Assembly: GCA_013399695.1 (NCBI GenBank)
Contig: VXAU01001099.1
Span: 496,001 to 560,000 of the forward strand
Length of the DNA: 64,000 nucleotides
Direction: 5' to 3'
From: Formicarius rufipectus
Lineage: Eukaryota; Chordata; Aves; Passeriformes; Formicariidae
Positions 1 to 12,603 of the stretch are shown here, piece by piece. The notes under the pieces were generated by a model. The model saw only the letters and a list, made by a program, of their open reading frames with translations, was not told the DNA's origin and ran no database searches. The translations under genes and the position numbers were made by a program. Within the stretch, counting starts at the first letter, position 1. Every line of letters begins with the position of its first letter.

Positions 1-1099
1 GAGGGCTGGTACTTGAGGAAAACTCTGGCTTTTAGTATATCCCTCCTTCCTAGAGAATCAGGTCTACCCACCATAGCTGTGTGCTGTGTTACCGTCTTAC
101 CACCCAAACATGTAAACTGTAGAGGAAAGTAAAATTGTAATGCTGTATGTTTCTGCCTTCTTCTCATTCTATTCCTTAAAACACAACTTCTCTATACACT
201 CTGCTACCCTTTCCCCGTTAAATGCCTGCTACCCAGATCTAGCCAACTTGCTTTGCAATTTGAACTGCTTTAATTAGCCCTAGAAAGAAAGTAGAAGGAG
301 CAGTAAGATGGTCCTCTTCTCCCTGCCTTGGAAAAAACAGGTGATGCAGGGAAACAAGACAGAGAAGGGTTCTTGTCTCTAATGAGGTTCTCACATTCAG
401 CATGGCTTGCTACAACTTCTAGAATGGAGCACTGTCATGCACACAGTGACTGCATGCTGCATTCCCTTCTCGGTGAGAGGATGAGGCAGCTGGGGACACA
501 TTCTCCCTCGGGACACATACCCTAAATTAAATTACATTCCCAGCTGCTCATCCCTCAGCCGTTTTTCTCCCTTTCATAGCTTTTTAATGACCCATACTGT
601 GTGCTTCCTTGGAGACTACAGGTTACACAGACATCCCTAAGTACCAGAACCACTCAATGGTCCAGATGAACTTCTGGCCAAAAGGGTTTCCTAATTCACA
701 GACTGTCAGCAACAAGGGAAGGATCCCTCATTGAAAAACACCACTGTTTGGCACTCTTTGAAGCAGAGTCTGGATGCAGCTTTGCTCTAAGCTACAGGGC
801 TGCTCTGCTGCTGGATCTGCTTTGGCTGCACCAGATCAGTGTGAAACCTTTGCCTCCTGCTGGCAATCAGGCATTCAAATCAGTGGGTCTGATTCATAAA
901 ATGGCTTGGGTTGGAAAGGACATTAAAGATCATTTTCCTATGGACAGGAACAGCTCCCACTAGACCAGGTTGCTCAGAACCCCATCCAACCTGGTCTTGA
1001 ACACTTTTGGGGTGGGGCATCCACAATTTCTCTGGGCAACCTGTTCCCAAGTTTGTGGCATGAAGTATTATTTAACATTCAACATAAGCCATGGCATAC
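1..1099 (-). other. Partial intron downstream of exon H
   Basis: The intron begins with donor gtatgc at 1094-1099. It contains a CR1 fragment at about 894-1053. I found no further LamG4 exon between here and the left edge. Confidence 0.8.
894..1053 (-). mobile_element. CR1 LINE 3'-end fragment
   Basis: Plus-strand sequence reads like the antisense of a CR1 3' end: an ATAAAATGG-type start, GGGTTGGAAAGGACATTAAAG, then CTAGACCAGGTTGCTCAGA and GGGCATCCACAATTTCTCTG. The element therefore lies on the minus strand, in the same orientation as CNTNAP5. It is 5'-truncated to about 160 bp and diverged. Confidence 0.85.
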
Positions 1100-1230
1100 C
1101 TGAATGATGAGCTCTCTTCCTTCTCTGTTGATCTTCACATGGTGCAGCTCTCGGTTGGCAAAATTTCCAGAGTCAATGGTGAAAATGAGGAGCCCATCCT
1201 TACTCAGCTTGTATCGGACCTGTAAACTTC
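1100..1230 (-). CDS. CNTNAP5: CNTNAP5 exon H: fourth laminin-G domain, middle (last exon in window)
   Basis: This 131-nt exon enters in phase 1 and ends in phase 0. Its acceptor is ctcttgcttttaag-type (observed ...tctgcttttaag/GAAGTTTA) and its donor ATTCAG/gtatgc. It encodes SLQVRYKLSKDGLLIFTIDS, then GNFANRELHHVKINREGREL and IIQ. These match the LamG4 strands SLQVRY and NFANR..HHLKINREGREL of the family. The acceptor uses AAG instead of the usual CAG or TAG, so it may be comparatively weak. A CR1 fragment ends about 45 bp into the downstream intron. The remainder of LamG4, the transmembrane segment and the cytoplasmic tail must lie beyond the left edge. Confidence 0.92.
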
Positions 1231-1952
1231 CTTAAAAGCAGAGAAAAATTGCATGCGTAAAACCTGTGTCAATAACAAAATACCAATCAATAACTTTGCT
1301 CAACATGTAACTCATTTTCTTTTTGTTGCCATGGAGTAACAAGGTTAATAAGTCAAGAAACAGGTGGAAGAGAAATGAAAGCATTCCAACTGTAATAAAA
1401 ATTGTGAAGAAAATAAGTAACTGGAGGAGTTTTCCATCCTACTAGGCTAACAAACTCTGGTTTGGAGAAACATAACTTAATGAGTAACCAAGTATACCAA
1501 AGGCAAGTGTGTCTGTCTGCAGGTCAGACACTAAGCACTGCCACAGAAGCTGATCTACATTATCCTGTGAGGGATCACTTCCAGCAGAGGGCATGCAGGG
1601 CTTGCACTGCTCTATTAAACTAATATTGCTGGATTTTACCATTCCATTTCATCCAGACAACACAGAAGACAGTGAAAACTGTGAGAATTATAACTCAATT
1701 CCAAACACTCAAGGTCCCAGTACTTCCATTACCATTTACATGCAATAAAAAAGTATTTTTACTTTTGTTTATGACACTTTGAAGGAATTAATGTAATTCA
1801 TACTAAAATGAATGCCAAAGATCTTACTTAATCTTGGTTTCAAAAAAAGCATTGTGACTTCTGAGAGGTAACAGCACCATAACAAATCAAAATGCACAAG
1901 AAAACAAGGAATCCATTATGAATTTTAGTCCTTCAACAAATGACTACAGAGA

Positions 1953-2020
1953 ATATATGTATACACACACATGAAGTTATATATATAAATATGTATATAT
2001 GTGTATATATAATCTAAAAG
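1953..2020. repeat. TA/CA-rich simple sequence
   Basis: Alternating ATATAT and ACACAC stretches with GTATATATGTG. Imperfect dinucleotide repeat. Confidence 0.85.
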
Positions 2021-5000
2021 GAAAAGAATCTATTCTGATGGAATCTTTCCAAGCATACTTTTCTAGGAATTAAGTAGAAGGGAGAAAAAAATAAATCTGA
2101 TATTTTTGAACCCTTTTTATGCATCAGCAATGAAAATACACAGAATAATAGTGGTACCATCGACTTAAAAAAGCTCTTCTGGGGCTACTTTATTATTGTG
2201 CCCAAAGAAAAATGAGGGGAAGGGACAGCCCTGCTTGGCTCCTGTGTTCAGTCATATTAATGCTGCAAGATGGCCTGCAGATCAAGAGTGAATGAAGGAA
2301 GAAACGGGGCAGTTCTTCAGTACATAGTGTGGACACACTCACTCCCTGCAGCTTTACAAGTCCTCTCTCAGTAAACTCAGCTCTATTGTCCTAGAAGCTA
2401 CTGTTAAAGCACTTTACAAAGCGCTTTAAACAAGATATAAACTTCCTGCAGGGAAGGAAGTTTTCCAGCTCTACACACCTCACAGTCAAGTTGGTAGTCC
2501 TTCCAGATAGGAACCCTAGTCCAGTTAAGATCATTCTTCCTCCTTTTGCCTCACCAGAATGTTTGGTTCCTAAGAGTTGTACTTTAAAAACATTATTACA
2601 AAATCCAGTATATTCCAGATGAACACTGACACTCTCTGAGTTTTGTAGGATAGAAAAAGAGCTTCCAAAATCAAGAGTTAAAATGAGAATGAACCACTAG
2701 ATGAAGGCTTTTTAGCTGATTGAGATTTCTACTGGATCAGGAGAGCTTTTACAGTGAAAATAATGAAAAAGAAAAGGGATAAAATTCTCACACATAGTCA
2801 TGGACATTGGAAGGGAATTTAAGAGATCAAGGTCAGTAAAAACTGCTACATTATTCAGTGTGATAATACAGGTCCTGATTCAGCTGCCCCGACTCATATT
2901 GCAAAAGCTCCCAACTCTCACTGCACAGTGAGGGCAAGGAGCTACTGTTTGTCACCATGAATGTCACAGTAAACTTAAATCTTAAATCACAATCACGTTA
3001 TACAGTGATGAATGAAGGATGTATCAACAGGAACTAACAGCATAAACATCTTAGAATCTCTTTGCCCTAGAAATGCATGAGTAAAGAAGCCTAAGTGCAA
3101 GGAAGTCAAGGGACCTTGTTCAAATTTGCTCACTGGACAGTGAGAGAGCTGATAAAAAGTGGAAAGGTTGCCTGACCCTGCACACCACAGCTAAGATGAT
3201 GACACAGAACAAGCTGAAACTAAAATGTTATACCATTTTGCCTTGCATTCAGTACAAAAACTTCTGTTTCTAGATTACAGAACAACTGTCAGTCTGTCAG
3301 TTACTACTTGATAAGCAAAATAAATGGATTTTTAAATAGGATTTTTAATAAGGATATTTTTTGTCCCCTGAATTTTGATTATCTGGTCCACTGACTTTCT
3401 CCATCACATCAGCCCAGTGTCAGCAACTGCAAATAAAACTGTGCATACACCAGCTCTCCTTGTTCTCTATTGTCTCTCTATTTTGCATCTTATTTGCCGC
3501 ACAATAGGGGTTCACACTAATCATGAGCAGTGTAATTTCTGGCAATCTTGTTGTAGTCATGCCTGTCATCTTCTTTTCAGGTCCCCATGTCTGAGCATGT
3601 ACACCTGGCGTGTCATAATGCACAAGCGATGCACAGCTTGTTGTGTTCTTTCTCTAATGTACATGGAATTGCTGGAGGCAATTGCTATTAAGTCAATAAC
3701 GGGGGGAGGGAAAGGAAAAGTGAGATATCATTCTTTTGGCCTTGGGCTGGAAAATTTTACTGAGCCTATTACCCCAGCAGTGTTAGGTAAGTGTAGATTC
3801 ACACTTGATTATTGCAGTCGTCCATCCCCTTCAGCTTCATATTCTACAAACTGCAGATCAGCATGGAGATATGCTGTGCTAGCTCCAGAACAGCCTGAGA
3901 GGGGAGCAAGCTCATCTTGGGCACACTGTTATCAAGCACAGCATGGCCTCTTTTCACCACTTCTGGAGAAAATGATTCCACATGGGCTGCTGTCCTACTG
4001 TGATGAGACCACTGCCAGTATCAAAGCTGACTTGCTACATATCACTGTGGTCTTCGATCTGTAACCTGCAGTATTATACTCCATGACTATAAGGCTAAAT
4101 GACATTTGCCTGATGATATCAAACAGCTACAGAGCCATTTTAACAAGATTCCTGGGGGTCCCCTTGTGCAGAGGGAAGTCCTGGGAAACAAAGACCAAAG
4201 GGCAGTATTTATGCCATCCCATGCTGGTGACTTGGTTGGAGGTGGTTTTTCTGAAACAAAACACTCCCAGGACATTCTTTCAATAATGATGGAGGCCAGC
4301 ATTAGTAATTGCTAGATGAACACTAATGATCCAGTTTAGCATAACCAACCTCCAGGCAGCTAAAGGAATAGCATGGTGCCTTCAAACCGCTTATTTTTGC
4401 TGAGGACAAGCTGCTGTAGCAGCTCTTAAGTCTAGTGGTAAAAAGATCAAAAAAACTGGTTAGAAATTTCAAAGCATTCAGTCTGAAGAATAAAAAATAT
4501 TCCCAGACTGCACAAAGAAATAGCTTGGCCATGGTGTTACATATTCTATGTCTCAAACCTCTGCTGATTGAACATGTCAAGAGGAGAGCTGTCTTTCTTT
4601 TGCCTCCGTCTACAACAGAGCGTGAGTGGAACATCAGAAACATATGGTAGTTTTGATGCCTCTGCCCATCAACTATGCATTCATCATGGAGCACCAAAGC
4701 TTGTATTGAAAACCAAATACTGATTTTTAAATCATCATCTAGAAAGTGGACCGTGGGAAAATGTTACAGAGAGTGTCCTAGCTCCGGGAAAGACTCCCTG
4801 GTTTGAAAGATCTCAGCCAGTGATAGGTATTCGGCAAAAAGATTAAAGCAGCTTTGTAGAAAAGAGAAATGGGATACCAGGACATTGGTCTGTAAATCCA
4901 TCATTCTTAAGTAAAGTTCTTGTCACACATGTCACCAGGACCACAGGTCTTGTGTCATTTAGTCTTGAAGAACCAAACAGCAAGGAAGGGAATGGCATGC

Positions 5001-6165
5001 CCTTGGAGTCTGAGACTTCTCTGCAGGACCTCCATTTACAGAAACTGATTTTAAATGAGCCCAGATTGAACCCAACAACTCTTGCCAACCTCAGTAGCAC
5101 TTTTTAATGACTTAAACTGGCTAGAGCATCTGGCAAGACATCTTGTGACAGTGAGAGAAGCTGAGGTTAATTCAGGGTGTACATGTGGGTGGCACAAGTA
5201 AAACGTACAAATTTATCACCATCATGTAAGATCAGGAAAAATCATTTAAATCAGGGCAGCTGACAACTCTGATCTAGGGAAAATGTGTTTGCATGAAATA
5301 ATGAAACACTGCATTACGAAATGGGCTGTGGACTACTCCTGCATATCTTGTTGCCTCAGAGACATCCAGAATGAAAAGGAGTGTAGGACCAACAGAACTT
5401 CATCTCAAACCAGCAGTCCCCCTCGTCAGACTGCAAGGCATTAACTACACCACCACATGCACCCTCCACACTCATCCAAGCTATAGGTGAAAGAGAAAAT
5501 AAGTAAGGAAAACACAAATTAAACAAAGGGTGGAATACATTAGTGAGGCTATTGATGTTGATTATTTAAGAAATATATTTATAAAAAAATAGTCTTTATC
5601 CCAGAAAGTAATTTTCAGCTCTTAAGGTGTAAAAGTTCACTCCTGATTGCAGAACAGCACATGACAGTTTTCAATTGTCCCTACCACAAAATATCTCTCT
5701 GGCAACTTGCACAGCTTGAGTGTGGCAGTGTCCCTCTTCATAGCCTAGATATTGAAAAATGAACCACGATTTTCTCAGTTAGGAGCACCTGGCTAAGAAA
5801 CATGCTCCTTAATTAGCAGTTTCTCCCCAGGGATATTTACTCAGTAAATTTACTCTTCAGAGGAGCTGCTGCTGGTCATTCTAAGAACAGAGCCCATCTC
5901 TCCAGCATCCAGCTATATTTAACTAAGAAAGTACTTGCACTTTTTTAGGAGGTGACTCTTGCTATTTGTTTTGCATGGAAAAAACAAGGAAGAAAAACCG
6001 TTCAACATGTTTGCTGATATAATTACTCAGTTACCGCACTTGCCTAGAGAACACTGTTTCATAGGGTTCTAAAGAAAAATTCACTTCTCAATTTTTTGCA
6101 GTTTCTTATGGTAATAAAAAATGTGTGCTTGAGACATTCAGGACTTAAGGATCATATAAGCCACT

Positions 6166-6213
6166 CAAAATAAAAAACAAACAAACAACCGCCCCCCAAA
6201 ACCCTCAACACAC
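6166..6213 (+). repeat. A/C-rich low-complexity tract
   Basis: AAAC-type repeats with a C-run. Almost no G or T on the plus strand. Confidence 0.85.
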
Positions 6214-7173
6214 TCAGTTCACGTTGTACTTCCTCAACCTAGAAAAAAACACACCTAAAGGGAGCCTATCTGGAGACCCATAACCTCAGTTCACTTTGCA
6301 ATCCTGCTAGGCAGCTGGACCCAGTTTGTGAATGTCACTTAAACATCAATAAATGTAGCTCGTTCACCTCTGTGACTGACAAATGTGTTTAACCTTTATA
6401 GACATCTCATTCCCACCAGCCGCCAGTTGGCATAACACAGACTGACCAGCAATTAACAAGGAACAGCAGATGTTTTTTGTTCCAAAGGTAGAAAATATTG
6501 CAAGTCTCAAAAATTACCCAGAGCATCACAGTCATAGAGCTCATCATGCACACACTGAGTGGATTAAACACAGAACTTATTCCACTGACTTTAAGGGGAA
6601 CACTCATTTAGACAAAACAGCCCATGCTGATGGTGATCTGGCTGGATCTAAAATGGGAGTAGGCCAACCCATGGATGTGGGATAATACTAAATACTGTCT
6701 CTCCATTTTTACCGCATGGGTAAGCATAGATAGTGGTATGTTTATGGAGATGATGGACAGAGCACTGCCACAATTTGGGATCTACCACCTTGATGAATGC
6801 TGACAAATTGTCTTCCTTCCTTGTGTCACAGTTTATCCACTGGTAAAATAGATTAAATGTTTACATTCTTTGGAAAATGGCCTAAAACCTCTGGGTAAGG
6901 AAAAATTAAAAACAATACTATTAGTCATTATTGTTATCCTTTCTTTCATAGGTGTTTCTTTATGGTGAAGGAAGTGGTTATTGTTTCTTTTACAGAGTGA
7001 TGCCAACTAACTATTGCTTTTGCCTGAAAGTGATGGAATGTAAAGATGAAGAAAAGAGCTGAGGATATCAGATGCAGTTCAATCTCCCTGAAAGTACCTG
7101 CTTTCTGACGGCAAGATGATTCTTTGGAATTTTAAAAGACTTCCACTTTAAGACCCCTCATTAACAAAGGATG

Positions 7174-7925
7174 TCATAGAATCATAGAATGATTTGGGGT
7201 AGAAGGAAACCTAAAGATCATTTCCAAACCCTCTGCCATTGGTAGGGACACCTCCTTTGGACCAGGGTTCTCAAAGCCCCATCCAATTTGGTCTCGTACA
7301 CTTCCACGGACAGATAATCAAAACTCTGGGGAACCCATTTCACTACCTCAGCACACTCATAGTGAATTTCTTCCTAATATCTCATCTAAACATAATCTCT
7401 TTCAGTTTGAAGCTATTACCCCTTGTCCTATCACTAAACACTATTGTAAAAAGTCCCTCTCTAGCCTTCTTGTAGCACCCCTTTAAGTACTGGAAGGGGC
7501 TCTAAGGTCTCCCCAGAGTTTTCTCTTCTCCAGGATGAACACCAGTTCTCTCAGTCTGTCTTCACAAGACATGTGCTTCAGCCACTGATAATTTTTATGG
7601 CCCTTCTTTGGATTCACTCCAACAGATCCAGCATGTCCTTCTTATGCTGGCATCCCTAGAGCTGGACACAGTACTCCAGGTGTGGTCTCACTTGAGAGAA
7701 GTAGAGAGGGAGAACTCCTCGACCGGCTGGTCGTGCTGCTTTTGATGCAGACCAGGACACTGTTGGCTTTTTAGGTTGTGACAAAGCATTGCCAGGTCAT
7801 GTTGAGCTTTTCATTAAAAAACACTCTTAACCTATTCCACGTCCAGCCTCTATTTGTGCTTGAGATTGCCTAGAGTCACATGCAGAATCTTGCACTTGGC
7901 CTGTTGAACTTCATGATATGAAGCA
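7174..7925 (-). mobile_element. CR1 LINE, 5'-truncated, about 750 bp
   Basis: It starts on the plus strand with CATAGAATCATAGAATGATT, the inverted ATTCTATG tail repeat of CR1. It runs through recognisable CR1 blocks (CCCCTTGTCCTATCACTA, GGTCTCCCCAGAG, AACAGATCCAGCATGTCC, GCTGGACACAGTACTCCAGG, TCTTGCACTTGGCC). Similarity fades near 7925. The sense strand is minus. This is the longest CR1 copy in the window, and frames read through it are not genes. Confidence 0.93.
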
Positions 7926-8476
7926 TCTGTGTGATGCTATTGGATCTGATGCTTATATTTCTGCTCAGATCTCTCCTCCTGTCTTTAAACACCCTGGATT
8001 CCATTAGTCTTACTCTCAGACATGCAGTAGGACCTATGGTTTACTGACCTTTATATGGAGAAGAATCTTGCCAGGCTTCTATCTTCCACTGTACTTTTCA
8101 TTTAAGATCTGAACAGCAGCCAGGCTGAAAGAGCTTTTATTTATCCAGTGAATGAAATTAAAGACATCATCCTGTGAATGTCATTCCAAAAGTTCAACCT
8201 GGCTTTGAAAACTATGCATCAGCACATTAACTCTGTGCAAACTACTCTTGGGGAAAAAGACTGAGATCCACTGTTGTGATACCCCCAAGGGATTCATAGC
8301 AACCTGCCTTCACTGAGATGCTAGATCATAGGTTCTATTTTTTCTAAAATGTTTTAACCATTCCTCTTTCCATTTTGGCAATACAGATACCTGTTGAAGC
8401 AAGAACCTGTTTCGTGATGAGCTAACAAATATCCATCATGTTCAGCAATAAGAACACAGAAAAAGATGGTATGAAC

Positions 8477-8531
8477 AGAAAAGAAAAAAAAAAACAACAA
8501 ACAAACAAACCAAAAACAAACCAAAAAAAAA
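8477..8531 (+). repeat. (AAAC)n low-complexity tract
   Basis: A-runs and repeated CAAA units. Only A and C over most of its length. Confidence 0.9.
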
Positions 8532-9116
8532 GCAGTTTGAGCACTACATGATGCCTGAGCAGGAGAGTGAGCAATAATCTTAGACAAAACTAGTGAAAAA
8601 TAATCAAATACCTCTTCTTAAATCTCCTTTTCATTCTTAACTCATAATAAAGACAGCACAGAACTTTGTGGACTAATGTGGGTTTCTGAGTTTAATGATG
8701 CTTGTTTGCCTTGAGCTCTACAGACACTGCCTGGCTGGTCACGAATCTCTGGGAAATGTTCTGCTCCTCTGACCAGTAAGTCCATCTAAGGACCACCTAT
8801 TTCACAGGTTATGCCAGTCTCTGTGAATGGAGAAGTTGGATCCATTAGTCTGTGACCTCTCAATAATAACAACCGCTCAAGGGAAATATTTGAGTTTATA
8901 ACAAGCCAAAATCATTTGCATACAAAGAACTGTCTCATGTTCTTATATCATCTAATGGGGAAAATAAGAGGGAGAATGATACATTTACTTAGTAAAAGTC
9001 CTAGTACAAGAACCATATAATGGTAGCACTGTGATGACTTTTCTGTAGCAAAATATATGCCTGTACACATACAGTTTCAGTAATTTACCTTCAAATGCAA
9101 TCCAATTCTGCAATAT

Positions 9117-9395
9117 TTCACAGAACCATAGAATGGCTGAAGTTGAATGGGATCTCTGGAAGACATGTTGTTCAACTCCATCACACTAGAGAAGGGACCT
9201 TTCAACTCAGTTGCCCAGGGCCATGTCCAGATAGCTTCGGAATACATCTAAGGATGGAGACTCTACAATTCTCTAGGCAAGATGTGTCAGTGATCTGCCA
9301 TTCTCACAGTAAATAGAGTTTTCTGATGTTCACATGAAACCTCATGTGTTTTGGTTTGTGTCCATTGCATTTTCAGTGGCCTTACAATGACATCT
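9117..9395 (-). mobile_element. CR1 LINE 3'-end fragment, different subfamily
   Basis: Plus-strand motifs ACCATAGAATGGCTGAAGTT, GTTGCCCAGGGCCATGTCCA, AAGGATGGAGACTCTACAA, then CTCACAGTAAATAGAG and TTTGGTTTGTGTCCATTGC match the antisense of the CR1 3' region. The AGGATGGAGACTC...CAGTTTGTGCCCATTG layout differs from the 7.2 kb copy, suggesting another CR1 subfamily. It is on the minus strand and 5'-truncated. Confidence 0.85.
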
Positions 9396-11885
9396 GCCAG
9401 TTCTCTCATCCTACCGGTACCAAGAATTTTTGTATGCCCAGTTTGCTTAGTGCCCATTCCCTGATCTGATCCTTTCACCAAGTGTCCATCTACCTTGCAC
9501 CAGACTTTTCCCCTAGTCTCGACCTGAGATTCTTGAAGACCAGTCTCAGTCTGTAAAGACAAGTCTCTGTCTTGCAAAGACTAAGACATAAACATCCAAT
9601 TTTACCAAGCAAGAAGGACAAGGTCACCTCTTCATGATCCAGAGAAACTAACTGATACGTTATGGGAAAAATTAACGTGTTAATAGGGATACCATGTACA
9701 AGATAGAGGTTTCCTTGGACTCCGACTCACTCTTTCAAGGATCATTAGCTTGGGCTGTGTTGTGCACTGTACTACTCTGAGGCAGAACTTAAGCCAGTGG
9801 TTCTGCTGGACTGCAGTTCTCACTACACAGCTCTCTCTGTCCACAGCACAGATAATTCTTAAGTCAAAAATAACTGAAAAATTACTACAATCAATCCTCA
9901 GGGCTACAGCTTTCAGTAAAATGGGTTCTGAAATACCCTCATTTGAGAATCACTGAAAAGTTTAAATATATCTATCTATATCCCCTAAATGTCTGAACTG
10001 TATCTGGATCTGCAGCATCTGTTCAAACATAGGAATTTGTGATCCTCTGTCTTTCCTCTCATTTCCACAGAAATCCTACAATAAAAATGACTTATCAGCT
10101 GCAAAACACGAGCTAGGAGCTCAAGCTTTCTCAAACACCTCCTACAAGCAAATGGGAACACATGTTTTCTTCCTAACTGATTATCTGCAACCAGTGGTCT
10201 GGGATTTTATGCCAGATACCAGTAAGTTCAAAGTCACTCTGTATATAGGCAGAGCACGCATCAATTATTAGCTGCATGTTCAACCCTTCCTGCTCAGTGT
10301 AATCCAATTACAGTTCCCCTGTTTTTCCCTTGTGGCTCTCCAGAACACCTCTTGACTTTTCAGTGTGGCGAAATAATCTTCATGAGTAAAAATGTGTCTA
10401 TGAATTCAGCTAATGAGACAGATCTTTCAGTTCTCTCCTCTTGGAAAGCAGAGATAGAGATCTGCCAGAGTCCTTGGCTGAATGTTGTTGCTGCTACTCC
10501 TTTCAAGTTAGCTTTGCACACTTAGAGATTTAGAGTGCCATATGCTAACACAAATATTTAAAAAAATTGGTCTTGGGTGCCAAGTCCACCCCTTCCCTTA
10601 AAGACCTTTTAGTGCTGGATTTGAAGTGAAAACTCTAATCAGCATTACTATTTTCTGTAAATGTGCTTCCAGCAGGGAAACGTCCAAGGGACTAGAGATG
10701 TTTCTAAGCCACAGGAGTTTCTCTCTTTAGATAGAAACTGATTAGGAGATCTCCCACCACCCCAACCCTTTCTACTCATGGCACCACAGCCAGCTTCCCA
10801 CTTAAGGATATGGTTAAAATTTCTTTTACATTCATCATTACCAATCAAACTGTCTCTGGCCTCTCACTCAGTAAATAACAGAAGATTTCAGGGCCAACTA
10901 CAACAACTACTTAAAATATAGAGTGCTATCTGCCCTATGACACTTTTTAATGGCTGTGAACCAGAGGCAGATGGGGAATAATCCTCAGTCACTCACAGAC
11001 AGTTGCTTGTCTCCTCCAAAAGTTGTCTCACACACTCCCCAACATGACTCTCTTTCCTGCACCTGATGTGTGAAAAATAATGATGCCTGAACCTTGGCAC
11101 CATTTTGCACTTCAGTCACATAAATTGTGCAGCTTGTTCACCGGATTTTGTAGTATAGTCTAGAGGGTCTTTCTGCAGCAGTTACTTGATGTCCTGTGGT
11201 ACCCAAGTCCCAAAACTAAAATGCACAAGGAGGTAAAGAAAAATCAGCCCTCCAAACCCACTCCAGTGTTTTGGTAAGCCCTGTTTTCCCTAATTATTTT
11301 AATCTTACTCCATTGAACTTCAGAGTGTACAGAATGAACAGAATCAAACGGCGCTTTGCCTCAAAGACTGAACTAGATTTTTTGTCCCTCTTTGCCACTG
11401 ACTGACAAAAGCTTTGACTGTTGGAGATGCAGCTCAACAGACTTGAAGGCAAAAACCGTAAGGAGAATTTACATGCTTTCAACAGAAAGGCTGCTTCTGA
11501 CTTATAGACAGGAGATTACAGGAGATTTTGAGTTTATAAAAAGATAAATCAGGAGCTTCTCACTGACAATATTTGCTTCTTTTTAATAGAGTGTTAATTC
11601 AGCTTATTTCTGTTACATATTGTGATTTCCTATTTACTTCAAATATCAGCTGATTTCAAGTCTTTATACGTCAGGGAAGTGGAGCTGATATAAGTCCTGC
11701 TACTATATGCTGAGTATCAAAGACCTAAAATAAGAATTACTCAAGTTGTTTCTGTTTGTACTTCTGTTTTTGACTGTGCCTTTTTCCTTGTCTTTAATCT
11801 TTCCTATGCAACTTCACAGTCTTGCTTTCCAAAAGAAATGGAGGACAGAGCTCAGTGTTATGACAGTAGGTGCTGGATAGGAAGT

Positions 11886-11909
11886 AAAACAAAACAAAAC
11901 AAAAAACAC
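11886..11909 (+). repeat. (AAAAC)n short tandem repeat
   Basis: Three perfect AAAAC units, then AAAAAACAC. Confidence 0.92.
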
Positions 11910-12529
11910 TCAAATTGTTTAGTTTCTTATGAAATCAGATAATAAATACAGATAATTTTTCAATCACTGTAGGATAGTTTCAGATTCTATCTCTCTTCTT
12001 TGATGTTGGTTATCTGCTGTTTTTCTAGATTTGGAATCATAATGTTTCCATGGAGAAAGCCAGCAAAGCTGAGAATCAAAGTCTTGGGAAAACACTTTCT
12101 AGACAATATACTTCCTCATATTCATAACACATTTGATTACTTGCAGGGGGGGAGGAAGAATGGAGAAAGAGGAAGTACTAACAGTTTCTTTCTCAACATT
12201 TCCCCTCCAGTTATTACTTTTAGTGATCAAGGTAAAGATAATAATATAAAGGCACTGGTAACTTTGTGAAATCATGTAAATGCAAAAATGTACAGTGCAA
12301 AGCTATCCTGGGAATGAAAAAATATTCTTTTCCTGGTAGTATCTTCCCCTGATGTGGATCATTTCTGTGGACTGACACACTGGAAAGGCTAATTAGAGTT
12401 GTTTACCAATTTTTTGTAGCTTAGTAACGGGCACTCTAATTTCAAATTTCAACAGGACTAATATTAAAAATGCACTGCCAATCATTACAGTACTGCCAAT
12501 CTTTTGGATGTGGGACCAACAGGACTGTG

Positions 12530-12603
12530 CACACATACCCACCTACATTTGTGTGTGTATAGATACACACCCATCCATACACAATACATACACATATATA
12601 TGT
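12530..12603. repeat. CA/TA-rich imperfect simple sequence
   Basis: Runs of ACACATAC, GTGTGTGT and CATACACATATATA. Degenerate purine-pyrimidine alternating tract. Confidence 0.8.

Noticed and set aside
7239..7475. 78-codon plus-strand open frame
   Set aside because: It is entirely inside a CR1 element and antisense to the CR1 sense strand.
9095..9577. Open frames of 73 and 96 codons
   Set aside because: The first lies almost wholly within a CR1 fragment and the second partly overlaps it. Neither shows coding character.
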